Source: Rhodobiaceae bacterium (GTDB lineage Bacteria; Pseudomonadota; Alphaproteobacteria; Rhizobiales; NORP267). From it: a stretch of DNA of 64,000 nucleotides. Every line of letters starts with the position of its first letter. Position 1 is the stretch's first letter. Location: positions 1-64,000 of the forward strand of contig JAGRLG010000035.1 of NCBI GenBank assembly GCA_020441905.1, written 5' to 3'. The notes under the pieces are model-generated. The model did no database searches. It saw nothing but the letters and a program-made list of their open reading frames with translations, and was not told where the DNA came from. The translations under genes were made by a program, and so were the position numbers. Shown in pieces: positions 10,328-17,921 of this stretch.

Positions 10328-10359
10328 ACCCGGTTCTTCGACCGGATCCGAGACCGGGT
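10328..10359 (+). other. Inverted repeat upstream of a small exported protein gene
   Basis: ACCCGGT (10328-10334) and ACCGGGT (10353-10359) form perfect 7-bp arms 40 bp before the start of the next gene. It may be an operator or a leader hairpin. No regulator is assigned. Confidence 0.45.
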
Positions 10360-10398
10360 GCGCTTTTGCGCTGCCGGAACCAAGTTGAGGGAGATGCC

Positions 10399-10755
10399 AT
10401 GACGGGATTTGCTGTTTGCCGCCTTAAGGCCGCCGGGGCGATAATCGCCCTGGCCTTGCCCTGCCTTCTTGCGCCGGCTCAGGCCAGCGCCGAAGACATG
10501 ATGAAGAGCGCGCGCGATCTTGGCGAGCTGCATGGCGCCGCCATCTATTGCCGGCAGAAGAACACCGACAGCTTTGGCCGCCTGGCAATGGGCTGGCTAC
10601 AGCGCCACGGCGGCGGACAGTTCGAGAAACTGCGCGACACCTATGGCTTGCGGGTGATCGAAACCGCGCACCAGCCGCCGACCTACGCGGCGGGGGGCAG
10701 TTGCGCCGGCTTTGCCGAAAAATACCGCGACGCCTGGATTCGCCTCAAAGGTTAG
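10399..10755 (+). CDS. Hypothetical exported protein with conserved-looking cysteines
   Basis: No family was recognised. The 118-residue product begins with a typical Sec signal peptide (basic CRLKAAG, hydrophobic IIALALPCLLAP, then AQASA as a likely cleavage site). The mature part of about 88 residues is mostly helical by composition and holds two Cys that could form a disulphide. The start is ATG 10399, after GAGGGAGATGCC; the frame stays open further upstream, but without a signal peptide placed at the N terminus. It precedes an exported L,D-transpeptidase by 147 bp on the same strand. A joint envelope role is possible but unproven. Confidence 0.75.
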   Translation: MTGFAVCRLKAAGAIIALALPCLLAPAQASAEDMMKSARDLGELHGAAIYCRQKNTDSFGRLAMGWLQRHGGGQFEKLRDTYGLRVIETAHQPPTYAAGGSCAGFAEKYRDAWIRLKG

Positions 10756-10902
10756 TCGCCGCCCGATCCCGCGGCGGCAATAATTTGCTAACCTAAGAAT
10801 CAACAAAATCAGAGTCTTGCCGAGCTTTTCACGCTTTCCTTTTGCTTGCCTGCGACACTCATCGCCAGTTTTGGGCAATAGGGAGCCGCCGGAGACAAGG
10901 CG

Positions 10903-11592
10903 GTGAGGGCAATGGAAATCAGGTTAGGCAAGTTCAGGTGCAAGGGGCGGGCCGGCTGGAAGGCGGCGCTGGCGGGATTCGGCGCGCTGCTGGCCCTGTC
11001 GGCGGTGCATGGACCGGCGCAAGCCGCGCAGGACGGCCGGGTTTCGATATTCGGCGGCTGGGGCAACCGGCAGGTCGCCATCGGCGGCGAGCGTCATGGC
11101 GCGCAAATGGCGGTCCGGGATACCGGAGCGCGACGCAGCCAGGGCGCGGACCCCGCCTTCGCGCGCCGCACGGTCAAGGTGCGCACGCCGCATGCGCCCG
11201 GCACCATCATCATCGATACCAACCGGCGCTATCTCTATCTGGTCAAGGGCGACGGCACCGCGGTGCGCTATGGCGTCGGCGTCGGCCGGCCAGGCTTCGA
11301 ATGGGCCGGCACCCATACGGTAACGCGCAAGGCGGAATGGCCGGACTGGCGCCCGCCGGAAGAGATGCGGGCCCGCCAGCCCTATCTGCCGGAAATGATG
11401 CCCGGCGGCCCGAGAAATCCTCTCGGCGCGCGCGCGCTCTATCTCGGATCTACGCTCTACCGAATCCACGGCACCAATGAAGCGACGACCATCGGACAGG
11501 CGGTTTCGTCCGGCTGCATCCGCATGCTCAACGAGGATGTCATCGACCTTTACCAGCAGGTCGATATCGGCACCAAGGTTGTGGTCTTCTAG
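10903..11592 (+). CDS. L,D-transpeptidase (ErfK/YbiS/YcfS/YnhG, YkuD domain)
   Basis: YkuD enzymes crosslink peptidoglycan (3-3 links) or attach proteins to it in the periplasm. The 229-residue protein has an N-terminal signal (WKAALAGFGALLALSAVHG) and a catalytic domain from residue 100 (GTIIIDTNRRYLYLVKGDG). The active-site His is H189 (in RIHGTNE) and the nucleophile C205 (in SSGCIRMLNEDV). GTG 10903 was chosen because GGAG lies 8 nt before it; ATG 10912 would sit too close to its nearest purine run. A strong terminator follows. Hyphomicrobiales typically carry many such paralogues. Confidence 0.93.
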   Translation: MRAMEIRLGKFRCKGRAGWKAALAGFGALLALSAVHGPAQAAQDGRVSIFGGWGNRQVAIGGERHGAQMAVRDTGARRSQGADPAFARRTVKVRTPHAPGTIIIDTNRRYLYLVKGDGTAVRYGVGVGRPGFEWAGTHTVTRKAEWPDWRPPEEMRARQPYLPEMMPGGPRNPLGARALYLGSTLYRIHGTNEATTIGQAVSSGCIRMLNEDVIDLYQQVDIGTKVVVF

Positions 11593-11640
11593 GCGGCGGC
11601 GGCAAAAGGCAGACTGGCTCAGTGAAAGCCAGGGAGGCGG

Positions 11641-11674
11641 AAGGGGCGGTCCACGGGGCCGCCCCTTTGTTCTT
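11641..11674 (+). terminator. Intrinsic terminator after the L,D-transpeptidase
   Basis: AAGGGGCGG (11641-11649) pairs perfectly with CCGCCCCTT (11659-11667) around a 9-nt loop, followed by TGTTCTT. It lies between convergent genes and may serve both. Confidence 0.85.
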
Positions 11675-11713
11675 GCGTTCCGGCAGATCCGGCCCGCTCG
11701 GCGCGGCGCGCCG

Positions 11714-12634
11714 TCAGCCCTGGGAGGGGTTGAAGCCCTGCCAATGGGGATCGGAGCGGGCATGGGCGGCCAGCAGCGCGCCGAAGACGCGGACCTTGGC
11801 GGCGAGGTGGCGGGCATGGGGATAGACCAGGAAGATGCCGAAGGGCTCGACCTCGAAGTCCGACAGCACGATTTCGAGGCGGCCGGCGGCAATGTCGTCG
11901 GCAACGACAAAGCTGGGCAGGCGGGCGATGCCGCCGAGCGCGAACAGGCCCTCGCGCACCGTGACGGCGCTGTTGACCCTGAGCCGGCCATCAACATGGA
12001 CAAACTGGCGCCGGCCATCGATGGTGAAGGCCCAGTTGGGACCGGTCTTGTAATTGAGATCGAGCAGGCACTGGTGCGCGGCAAGATCGCGGGGATGGGT
12101 TGGCCGGCCGGCGCGCTCAAGATAGCCGGGCGCCGCGCACAACAGAGTGCGGATTTCGGCAACGCGGCGCGCGATCAGGGTCGAGTCCTCCAGCTCGCCG
12201 ATGCGGATGGCGGCGTCGAAACCTTCCTCGATGAGGTCAACCACGCGGTCGGTGAGCTTCAACTCGATTTGCAATTCGGGATATTGCGCCAGCATGGCGG
12301 CAACGACAGCGCCAAGATGGGATTCACCGAAACTGGTGGGCGCCGACAGCCGCAGCAAGCCGCGCACTTTGGCATGGCTTTCCTGAACCAGGGCTTCCAT
12401 GGCCTCGAACTCGCCGAGAAGGTTCTGGCACGCGGCAAGGTAGCTGCGGCCTATTTCGGTGAGGGCGAGGGAGCGCGTGGTGCGGTTGAGCAGGCGGGCG
12501 CCGAGGCGCTTCTCGAGGCCGGCGATCTGCTTGCTGGCCAGGGCCTTTGAAATACCGAGACGGTCGGCGGCGGCGGTGAAGCTGCCGCTCTCGACGACGG
12601 AGACGAAAACCTGCATAGCGTCGATGCGATCCAT
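11714..12634 (-). CDS. LysR family transcriptional regulator
   Basis: This 306-residue LysR protein has an N-terminal winged helix-turn-helix (MDRIDAMQVFVSVVESGSFT, then AAADRLGISKALASKQIAGLE and LNRTTRSLALTEIG). A periplasmic-binding-protein-like effector domain follows from about residue 90 (LRLSAPTSFGESHL). Its branch is the CrgA/AaeR-type group. It is divergent from lutABC with a 240-bp gap that holds a perfect 7-9-7 inverted repeat 16 bp before its start codon. It therefore probably regulates itself and the lactate operon, but the inducer is not known. GntR-type LldR/LutR regulators are more usual for lut genes, which makes this pairing slightly unusual. Confidence 0.93.
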   Translation of the reverse strand: MDRIDAMQVFVSVVESGSFTAAADRLGISKALASKQIAGLEKRLGARLLNRTTRSLALTEIGRSYLAACQNLLGEFEAMEALVQESHAKVRGLLRLSAPTSFGESHLGAVVAAMLAQYPELQIELKLTDRVVDLIEEGFDAAIRIGELEDSTLIARRVAEIRTLLCAAPGYLERAGRPTHPRDLAAHQCLLDLNYKTGPNWAFTIDGRRQFVHVDGRLRVNSAVTVREGLFALGGIARLPSFVVADDIAAGRLEIVLSDFEVEPFGIFLVYPHARHLAAKVRVFGALLAAHARSDPHWQGFNPSQG

Positions 12635-12649
12635 GATTGTATCAGTTCC

Positions 12650-12672
12650 ATTGACAATATGGTTATGTCAAT
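12650..12672. promoter_or_regulatory. Inverted-repeat operator between lysR and lutABC
   Basis: ATTGACA (12650-12656) and TGTCAAT (12666-12672) are perfect arms 9 nt apart in the divergent gap, 16 bp before the LysR start. This is the right place for LysR autoregulation. The left arm also contains TTGACA, a possible plus-strand -35 box. Confidence 0.6.
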
Positions 12673-12769
12673 CGTCATTGTTCATCACCGCAGTGGCGGC
12701 CGATTGGCGCCTTGCGCTTTAGGCCCGGTTGACCGGCCCGGCCTTCGGTGCTCCGATATCGCAAGGACG

Positions 12770-12830
12770 ACAGGCCAGAACGGACAGGCTAGAACGGACA
12801 GGCCAGACCGGACAGGCCAGACCGGACAGG
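12770..12830 (+). repeat. 14-bp tandem repeat in the lutA leader
   Basis: Four copies of a 14-bp unit (ACAGGCCAGAMCGG with small changes) lie at 12770-12783, 12784-12797, 12798-12811 and 12812-12825. A partial copy ACAGG follows (12826-12830). The third and fourth copies are identical. The array ends 44 bp before the lutA start. Confidence 0.92.
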
Positions 12831-12874
12831 ACGTGCCAGCCGGTGCGGACCGGCAATTGCGGAGAAATCGCCAC

Positions 12875-13651
12875 ATGCCAGACAGCCAGCCCCGGGTCGG
12901 ACTGTTCGTGACCTGCCTTGTCGACCTGTTCCGGCCGAGCGTCGGCTTTGCCGCCGTCCGACTGCTCGAGGCGGCGGGCTGCCGGGTGGAGGTTCCCGAA
13001 CTGCAAAGCTGCTGCGGCCAGCCGGCCTATAACTCCGGCGACAAATCCGGCGCCGCGGTGCTGGCGCGCCAGGTGATCGCCGCCTTCGCCGCTTTCGATT
13101 ATGTGGTCGCGCCATCCGGCTCCTGCGCCGCCATGGTCAAGCTCCATTACCCGGCGCTTTTTGCGGGCGACCCGAAGATGCGCGCCGAGGCCGAGGCGCT
13201 GGCGGCCAGGACTCACGAATTGCTGTCATTTCTGGTCGATGTGCGGGGCATGCGCGACACCGGCGCCAGCCTTGCCGCGGCGGCGACCTATCATGATTCC
13301 TGCTCCGGCCTGCGCGAACTCGGCATCAAGGCACAGCCGCGCGCCCTGATGTCGTCGGTCAAGGGGCTTGAGCTTACGGAAATGGAAAACGGCGAAGCCT
13401 GCTGCGGCTTCGGCGGCACCTTCTGCGTAAAATATGACGGGATCTCCGATTCCATGGTGAGCCGCAAATGCGCCGATGCCGAGGCCAGTGGCGCGGAGCT
13501 GCTGCTGGGCGGCGATCTTGGCTGCCTGCTGAATATCGCCGGAAAATTGCGCCGCCAGGGCAGCGCCATCGAGGCGCGCCACGTCGCCGAAGTGCTGGCG
13601 GGCATGACCGGCCAGCCGCCGATCGGCGGCCATGCGGAGCGCAAGAAGTGA
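12875..13651 (+). CDS. lutA: L-lactate utilization protein LutA (Fe-S oxidoreductase subunit)
   Basis: LutA is one of three subunits of the LutABC iron-sulfur L-lactate oxidising complex. The 258-residue protein has two CCG (cysteine-rich) domains. The first has LQSCCGQPAYNSGD and VVAPSGSC (residues 40-90), and the second has YHDSCSGLRELG and GEACCGFGGTFC (residues 140-185). These pairs bind a 4Fe-4S cluster in heterodisulfide-reductase-like proteins. The start is ATG 12875, with GGAG 10 nt upstream; the open frame continues upstream through the tandem repeat, but as non-family sequence. It overlaps lutB by 4 bp (GTGA). Confidence 0.95.
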   Translation: MPDSQPRVGLFVTCLVDLFRPSVGFAAVRLLEAAGCRVEVPELQSCCGQPAYNSGDKSGAAVLARQVIAAFAAFDYVVAPSGSCAAMVKLHYPALFAGDPKMRAEAEALAARTHELLSFLVDVRGMRDTGASLAAAATYHDSCSGLRELGIKAQPRALMSSVKGLELTEMENGEACCGFGGTFCVKYDGISDSMVSRKCADAEASGAELLLGGDLGCLLNIAGKLRRQGSAIEARHVAEVLAGMTGQPPIGGHAERKK

Positions 13652-15072
13652 AGGTCACCACGCAGAGTTTTGTCGACAACGCGCGCGAGGCTCTCAGCGA
13701 CGCCCGCCTTGGCGAGGCGATCCGCTTTGCCGGCCGCGGCTCGGTGGCCCGGCGCCAGGCCGTTGTCGACCGGCTGCCGGAGTTCGACGCGCTGCGCGAC
13801 GCGGCGCGCGATATCAAGACCCACACCCTGCAATATCTCGACGTCTATTACGAACAATACGAAGCCAAGATGCGCGAAGCCGGCGGCCATCTCCATTTCG
13901 CGCCGACGGCGCAGGACGCCTGCGACATCGTGCTCGACATCTGCCGCAAGGCGGGGGCAAAGAACGTCACCAAGGGCAAGTCGATGATCACCGAGGAGAT
14001 CGGCCTCAATGCCTATCTCGAGGCCCACGGCCTCAATCCGGTGGAGACGGATCTTGGCGAATATATCGTGCAGATCCGCGACGAGGGGCCGAGCCACATC
14101 ATCACCCCTGCGATCCACCTGACCCCGGAGCAGGTGGCGGAGGATTTCCGCCGCGTCCATACCGACCTGCCGGCCGATCGCGACCTGAGCGAGGCGGTGA
14201 CCATGGTGCACGAGGCGCGCGCGGTGCTGCGCGAGCGTTTCCTCGCCGCCGATGTCGGCATCACCGGCGCCAACTTCCTCATCGCCGAAACCGGCTCCTC
14301 GGTGATCGTGACCAATGAGGGCAATGGCGATCTCACCCAGTCGCTGCCACGCGTCCATGTCGTCGTCACCAGCATCGAGAAGATGGTGCCGACGCTGGAG
14401 GACGTTTCGGTGCTGCTGCGGGTTCTGGCGCGCTCGGCAACGGGCCAGGAGCTTTCGGTTTACACCACCTTTTCGACCGGGCCGCGGCGGGAAAACGACG
14501 GCGACGGGCCGCAGGACTATCATGTCGTGGTGCTCGACAACGGGCGCAGCGCCATGCTGGGCGGCGAGCAGAGCGAGATGTTGCGCTGCATCAAGTGCGG
14601 CGCCTGCATGAACCATTGTCCGGTCTACCAGTCGGTGGGCGGCCATGCTTATGGCTGGGTCTATCCCGGCCCCATGGGCGCGGTTCTGGATCCGCAATTG
14701 CTGGGCATCGAGGCCGCCGGACACCTGCCCAATGCCTCGACCTTGTGCGGGCGCTGCGAAGAAATCTGCCCGGTCCGCATCCCGCTGCCGCGCCTGATGC
14801 GCAACTGGCGCACCGAGCAGCATGAGCGCGGGCTGGACAGCGCGCGGGCGCGCCTCGCCCTTGTCCTGTGGCTGGCGCTGGCGCGCCGGCCCAGGCTCTA
14901 CCAGGCGGCAACGCGCATCGCCGCCCGCTTGCTGGCTTTGCTCGGAGGCAAGACGAGGCGCCTCGGCCGGCTGCCCCTCGCCGGCGGATGGACCGCCCAC
15001 CGCGACCTGCCGGCGCCGGAGGGGCGGAGCTTTCACAGCCAGTGGCGGGCACAACGGGACAAACGGCAATGA
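13648..15072 (+). CDS. lutB: L-lactate utilization protein LutB (4Fe-4S ferredoxin-type subunit)
   Basis: This 474-residue subunit has an N-terminal DUF162/LUD-type domain (KGKSMITEEIGLNAYLEAHG and GITGANFLIAETGS). A two-cluster ferredoxin domain follows from about residue 313, with CIKCGACMNHCP and CGRCEEICP. A C-terminal basic amphipathic region comes last. It is expected to pass electrons from lactate toward the respiratory chain. The start is GTG 13648 overlapping the lutA stop. The family begins its homologous region here (VTTQSFVDNAREAL), so the open frame upstream is read-through only. It overlaps lutC by 4 bp (ATGA). Confidence 0.95.
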   Translation: MKVTTQSFVDNAREALSDARLGEAIRFAGRGSVARRQAVVDRLPEFDALRDAARDIKTHTLQYLDVYYEQYEAKMREAGGHLHFAPTAQDACDIVLDICRKAGAKNVTKGKSMITEEIGLNAYLEAHGLNPVETDLGEYIVQIRDEGPSHIITPAIHLTPEQVAEDFRRVHTDLPADRDLSEAVTMVHEARAVLRERFLAADVGITGANFLIAETGSSVIVTNEGNGDLTQSLPRVHVVVTSIEKMVPTLEDVSVLLRVLARSATGQELSVYTTFSTGPRRENDGDGPQDYHVVVLDNGRSAMLGGEQSEMLRCIKCGACMNHCPVYQSVGGHAYGWVYPGPMGAVLDPQLLGIEAAGHLPNASTLCGRCEEICPVRIPLPRLMRNWRTEQHERGLDSARARLALVLWLALARRPRLYQAATRIAARLLALLGGKTRRLGRLPLAGGWTAHRDLPAPEGRSFHSQWRAQRDKRQ

Positions 15073-15761
15073 GCGGCGGCAAGAGCGACAACAAGGCCCG
15101 CGAACGTGTCCTTGGCGCGGTGCGCCGGGCGCTTGGCGTGCGGGGCGGCGAGAATGCCCGCCTCGCCATCGTGCGGGGACGGCTGGAGAACCGGCCGCGC
15201 GGGCCGGTGCCGGCGCGCGGCAACCTCGCCGCGCCGGGGCGGGTGCGCCTGTTCATGCAGATGGCGGCGGGTGCCGACGCCACCACCGAGCGCGTGAAAA
15301 GGAACGAGGATATCCTGCCGGCGGTCGAAAAGTTCCTGGCTGCCCATGACCTGCGGCACGAATTGGTGCACGGCGCCGATGCCTTTATCGCGGCGCTGGA
15401 CTGGGGCGGGCACAAGAACATCCGCCGCCGCGAGGGCGTGGCGCGGGGCAGCGACGAGGTTTCGCTGACAAGGGCCTTTGCCGGCGTGGCGGAAACCGGA
15501 ACGCTGGTGATGCTTTCGGGACCCGACAATCCGGTGACGCTGAATTTCCTGCCCTTCAGCCAGATCGCCATTGTCGAGGCGGGCGATATCGCCGGCGACT
15601 ACGAGACGGTGTGGCAGAGACTGCGCCAGCACTTGGGCGATGGCACCATGCCGCGCACCGTGAACTGGATCACCGGGCCGTCGCGCACCGCCGATATCGG
15701 CCAGATGCTGCTGCTCGGCGCCCACGGCCCGGCGCGGCTGCACATCATCGTCGTCGGCTAG
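15069..15761 (+). CDS. lutC: L-lactate utilization protein LutC (LUD domain)
   Basis: LutC is the third subunit of the lactate-oxidising LutABC complex. The 230-residue protein has an Arg-rich N terminus and a LUD domain. Its conserved stretches are SLTRAFAGVAETGTLVMLSG and the C-terminal PSRTADIGQMLLLGAHGPARL, the latter being the ligand-binding signature of the family. It is translationally coupled to lutB by ATGA. Together with the divergent LysR gene it forms a complete lut module, giving growth on L-lactate without LldD. No lactate permease (LldP/LctP) is adjacent. Confidence 0.95.
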   Translation: MSGGKSDNKARERVLGAVRRALGVRGGENARLAIVRGRLENRPRGPVPARGNLAAPGRVRLFMQMAAGADATTERVKRNEDILPAVEKFLAAHDLRHELVHGADAFIAALDWGGHKNIRRREGVARGSDEVSLTRAFAGVAETGTLVMLSGPDNPVTLNFLPFSQIAIVEAGDIAGDYETVWQRLRQHLGDGTMPRTVNWITGPSRTADIGQMLLLGAHGPARLHIIVVG

Positions 15762-15853
15762 GCCGCCCTGTTCGGTTTCGTATCCGAAACGGATTTCGTG
15801 ACCCATCACGCACAGCTTTTCCACAGGATGGCCACAAGGTTTTCAACCGGCTT

Positions 15854-15873
15854 TTCCGGACAATTTGCCGGAA
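15854..15873. terminator. Weak bidirectional hairpin between lutC and the MFS exporter
   Basis: TTCCGG (15854-15859) pairs with CCGGAA (15868-15873) around an 8-nt loop, with short T and A runs on the two sides. It lies between convergent genes and is a plausible but weak terminator. Confidence 0.4.
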
Positions 15874-15889
15874 TTTGAACCCGCGCCAA

Positions 15890-17101
15890 TCAGGCCGCGG
15901 CGCGGTTCGCCCATTCGGCATAGACCAGCAGCACGACCGAGGCCGCGCCGCACACCAGCATGACGGCGAGCACCGGCAGATAGCTGCCGTCATGGAACAG
16001 CGAAACCGCCGCGCTGGCCAGCGCGCCCATGCCGATCTGCAGGAAACCGGCGATACCGGCGCCGGACCCGGCAATATCCGGGCGCACCGATATGGCGCTG
16101 GCGGTGCCGGCGGGAATGATCAGGCCGTTGGAAATGGTGACCAGCGTCATCGGCGCGAACAGCGTCATCATCGTCAGCTGGCCGACAAGGGGAAACAGGG
16201 CCGTCAGGGCAAGGCCGGCAATGAGCAGCACAATGCCGGCGGCGAACATGCGGCCTGCGGAGAGACGGCGCGACAGCAGCCCGGAGAGGTAATTTCCAAG
16301 CATGTAGCCGCCGGAAACGAAGATGAAATAGATGCCGTATTCGCCGGGGCTGCGCCCGAGAACCTCGGTCACGATAAATGGCGCGCCGGCGAGAAAGGCG
16401 AAGAATATGGCGGTGGAAAAGGCGACCGCGAGGGAATAGCCGAGAAAGACCGGCTCGCGGATGAGGGCACCGGAGGTGCGGGCGAGGCGGAGAAATCCGC
16501 CGCCTGAGTCATGGCCGGGATGGTGGGTTTCGCCAAATCCGCTCCAGGCCAGGGCGAGCACCGCGATTCCGAGCGCGGAAACGGCATGGAAGCCGAGGCG
16601 CCAGCCGCCGATCTCGTCGAGATAGCCGCCGAGCGCGGGCGCCGCCATCGGCACGGCGATCATGGCCACGGTGATGTAGCCGAACTTGCTTGCCGCCTCG
16701 TCGCGATCATAGCGGTCGCGGATGGCGGCGCGGGCAATGACGATGCCGGCGCAGCCGCCAATGGCCTGAACGATGCGGCCGAGGATGAGTTGCTCGATCG
16801 ACAGGGCAAAGGCACAACCGATGCTGGCCACGACAAACAGCGCCGTGCCGCCGAGCAGGGCGGGACGGCGGCCGAAACGGTCCGAGAGCGGGCCGACAAT
16901 GAGCTGCGCGGTGGCAAGGGCGGCCAGATAGAGGCTCAAGGTAAGCTGCGCCGTCGAATAGTCGATATCGAAAGCGGCCTGCAATCCCGGCATCGACGGC
17001 ACGAAGAGGTTGAGCGAAACCGGCCCCAGCGCGGTTACCGCAACGAGTATGGCAAGGCTCGGCGCCCTGGGCTTTTCGCTTGGCGCGTCGTACGAAATCA
17101 T
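15890..17101 (-). CDS. Bcr/CflA family MFS multidrug exporter
   Basis: This 403-residue protein has twelve predicted membrane helices. It carries the drug:H+ antiporter-1 marks of Bcr/CflA proteins: LNLFVPSMPGLQAAFDIDYS in helix 1, GPLSDRFGRRPALLGG (motif A) between helices 2 and 3, and QAIGGCAGIVIARAAIRD in helix 4. The start is ATG 17101 (MISYDAPSEK); the frame stays open well upstream but does not resemble the family there. Such pumps export bicyclomycin, chloramphenicol or other compounds, and the real substrate is unknown. It lies downstream of hsp20 on the same strand, separated by a GC-rich hairpin. Confidence 0.93.
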   Translation of the reverse strand: MISYDAPSEKPRAPSLAILVAVTALGPVSLNLFVPSMPGLQAAFDIDYSTAQLTLSLYLAALATAQLIVGPLSDRFGRRPALLGGTALFVVASIGCAFALSIEQLILGRIVQAIGGCAGIVIARAAIRDRYDRDEAASKFGYITVAMIAVPMAAPALGGYLDEIGGWRLGFHAVSALGIAVLALAWSGFGETHHPGHDSGGGFLRLARTSGALIREPVFLGYSLAVAFSTAIFFAFLAGAPFIVTEVLGRSPGEYGIYFIFVSGGYMLGNYLSGLLSRRLSAGRMFAAGIVLLIAGLALTALFPLVGQLTMMTLFAPMTLVTISNGLIIPAGTASAISVRPDIAGSGAGIAGFLQIGMGALASAAVSLFHDGSYLPVLAVMLVCGAASVVLLVYAEWANRAAA

Positions 17102-17231
17102 GACTGGATCTTGGAGCCTTGCGGTTTGCTTGACTGAACGGCGCGCAAGGGTCCGCTGCCGGTGGCAATTTTGCAAGGCCGAAGGGGCATCTTCGCTTCC
17201 ACCGCATAGCAGCCATGCGCTGGGCGCAATT

Positions 17232-17269
17232 GCGCCCGCCCCGGGCAAGACGGGCACCGGGGCGGGCGC
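17232..17269 (-). terminator. GC-rich hairpin downstream of hsp20
   Basis: A perfect 13-bp stem pairs 17232-17244 with 17257-17269 around a 12-nt loop, 26 bp past the hsp20 stop. There is no real T-run on the minus strand, so termination strength is uncertain. Confidence 0.55.
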
Positions 17270-17294
17270 GGGGGCGCCTTCGATCGGGGGCGGG

Positions 17295-17774
17295 CTAGGC
17301 GCCCTTGATCTTGATATTGCGGCCCTTGCGGTCCGCTTCCGGCGGTTTGGGCAGGGTGATCCTGAGTACGCCCTTGTCGAACTTGGCCTCGACCTTGTCG
17401 GGATCGATGGAGAACGGAATGCCGATGGTACGCCGAACCGACCCATAGCTGCGTTCAACCATGTGCCAGGTCTTGTCCTTGCTTTCCTTTTCGGCCTTTT
17501 TCTCGGCCTTGATCGTCAACACATCGTCATGGAGGGAAACGTCGATGTCCTTTTCCTCGACACCGGGCAGTTCGGCGCTGACCTCGATCGCCTTGTCGGT
17601 CTCGGAAACATCGATGCTCAGGGCCATCTGCCCGTTTTGAGCGAGAGACCAGCGGCCCGCCGGCATGGCCCGCGAAAAGTCGCCGAACAGGCGATCGACC
17701 TCATTTTGAAGCTGGGTGAACGGATCGCTCTTGACGGTATCACGCGACCCAAAAAGCGGCATTAGAGAGCGCAT
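17295..17774 (-). CDS. Hsp20/alpha-crystallin small heat shock protein
   Basis: This ATP-independent holdase has 159 residues. The N terminus (MRSLMPLFGSRDTVKSDPFT) is typical of class A small heat shock proteins. The alpha-crystallin domain runs from about residue 50 (MALSIDVSETDKAIEVSAEL, then PGVEEKDIDVSLHDDVLTI) to the GVLRITLPKP motif, and a short C-terminal extension ends in NIKIKGA, holding the I-x-I anchor. The upstream region carries a heat-shock-type promoter and a short leader in which the ribosome site could be paired. It is likely induced by heat together with groESL. Confidence 0.96.
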   Translation of the reverse strand: MRSLMPLFGSRDTVKSDPFTQLQNEVDRLFGDFSRAMPAGRWSLAQNGQMALSIDVSETDKAIEVSAELPGVEEKDIDVSLHDDVLTIKAEKKAEKESKDKTWHMVERSYGSVRRTIGIPFSIDPDKVEAKFDKGVLRITLPKPPEADRKGRNIKIKGA

Positions 17775-17831
17775 TGTTCTTCTCCCCTAAAAGCAACCAT
17801 AGACCCGGCGCCGGATGGCGCACTGAATTTG

Positions 17832-17859
17832 ATTTGGGGCGCGCAGAGGCGGCTTCAAG
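17832..17859 (-). promoter_or_regulatory. Heat-shock (RpoH-type) promoter of hsp20
   Basis: On the minus strand, CTTGAA (17859-17854) and CCCCAAAT (17839-17832) are spaced 14 nt apart, close to the RpoH consensus. The expected transcript has a leader of roughly 50 nt. Confidence 0.6.
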
Positions 17860-17921
17860 ACACCTTCCTCTAGGTCAAGTTGTCACACCCGCTGGCCAGG
17901 CACCATTTCCGGCAAGCGGTT

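Noticed and set aside
10810-10902. Terminator or small RNA between the small exported protein and the L,D-transpeptidase
   Set aside because: No stable stem with a T-run could be found; it is probably just the promoter region.
13291-15069. A 592-codon minus-strand frame over lutA/lutB
   Set aside because: It lies opposite clear Fe-S motifs of LutB and has low-complexity His/Arg/Asp composition typical of shadow frames.
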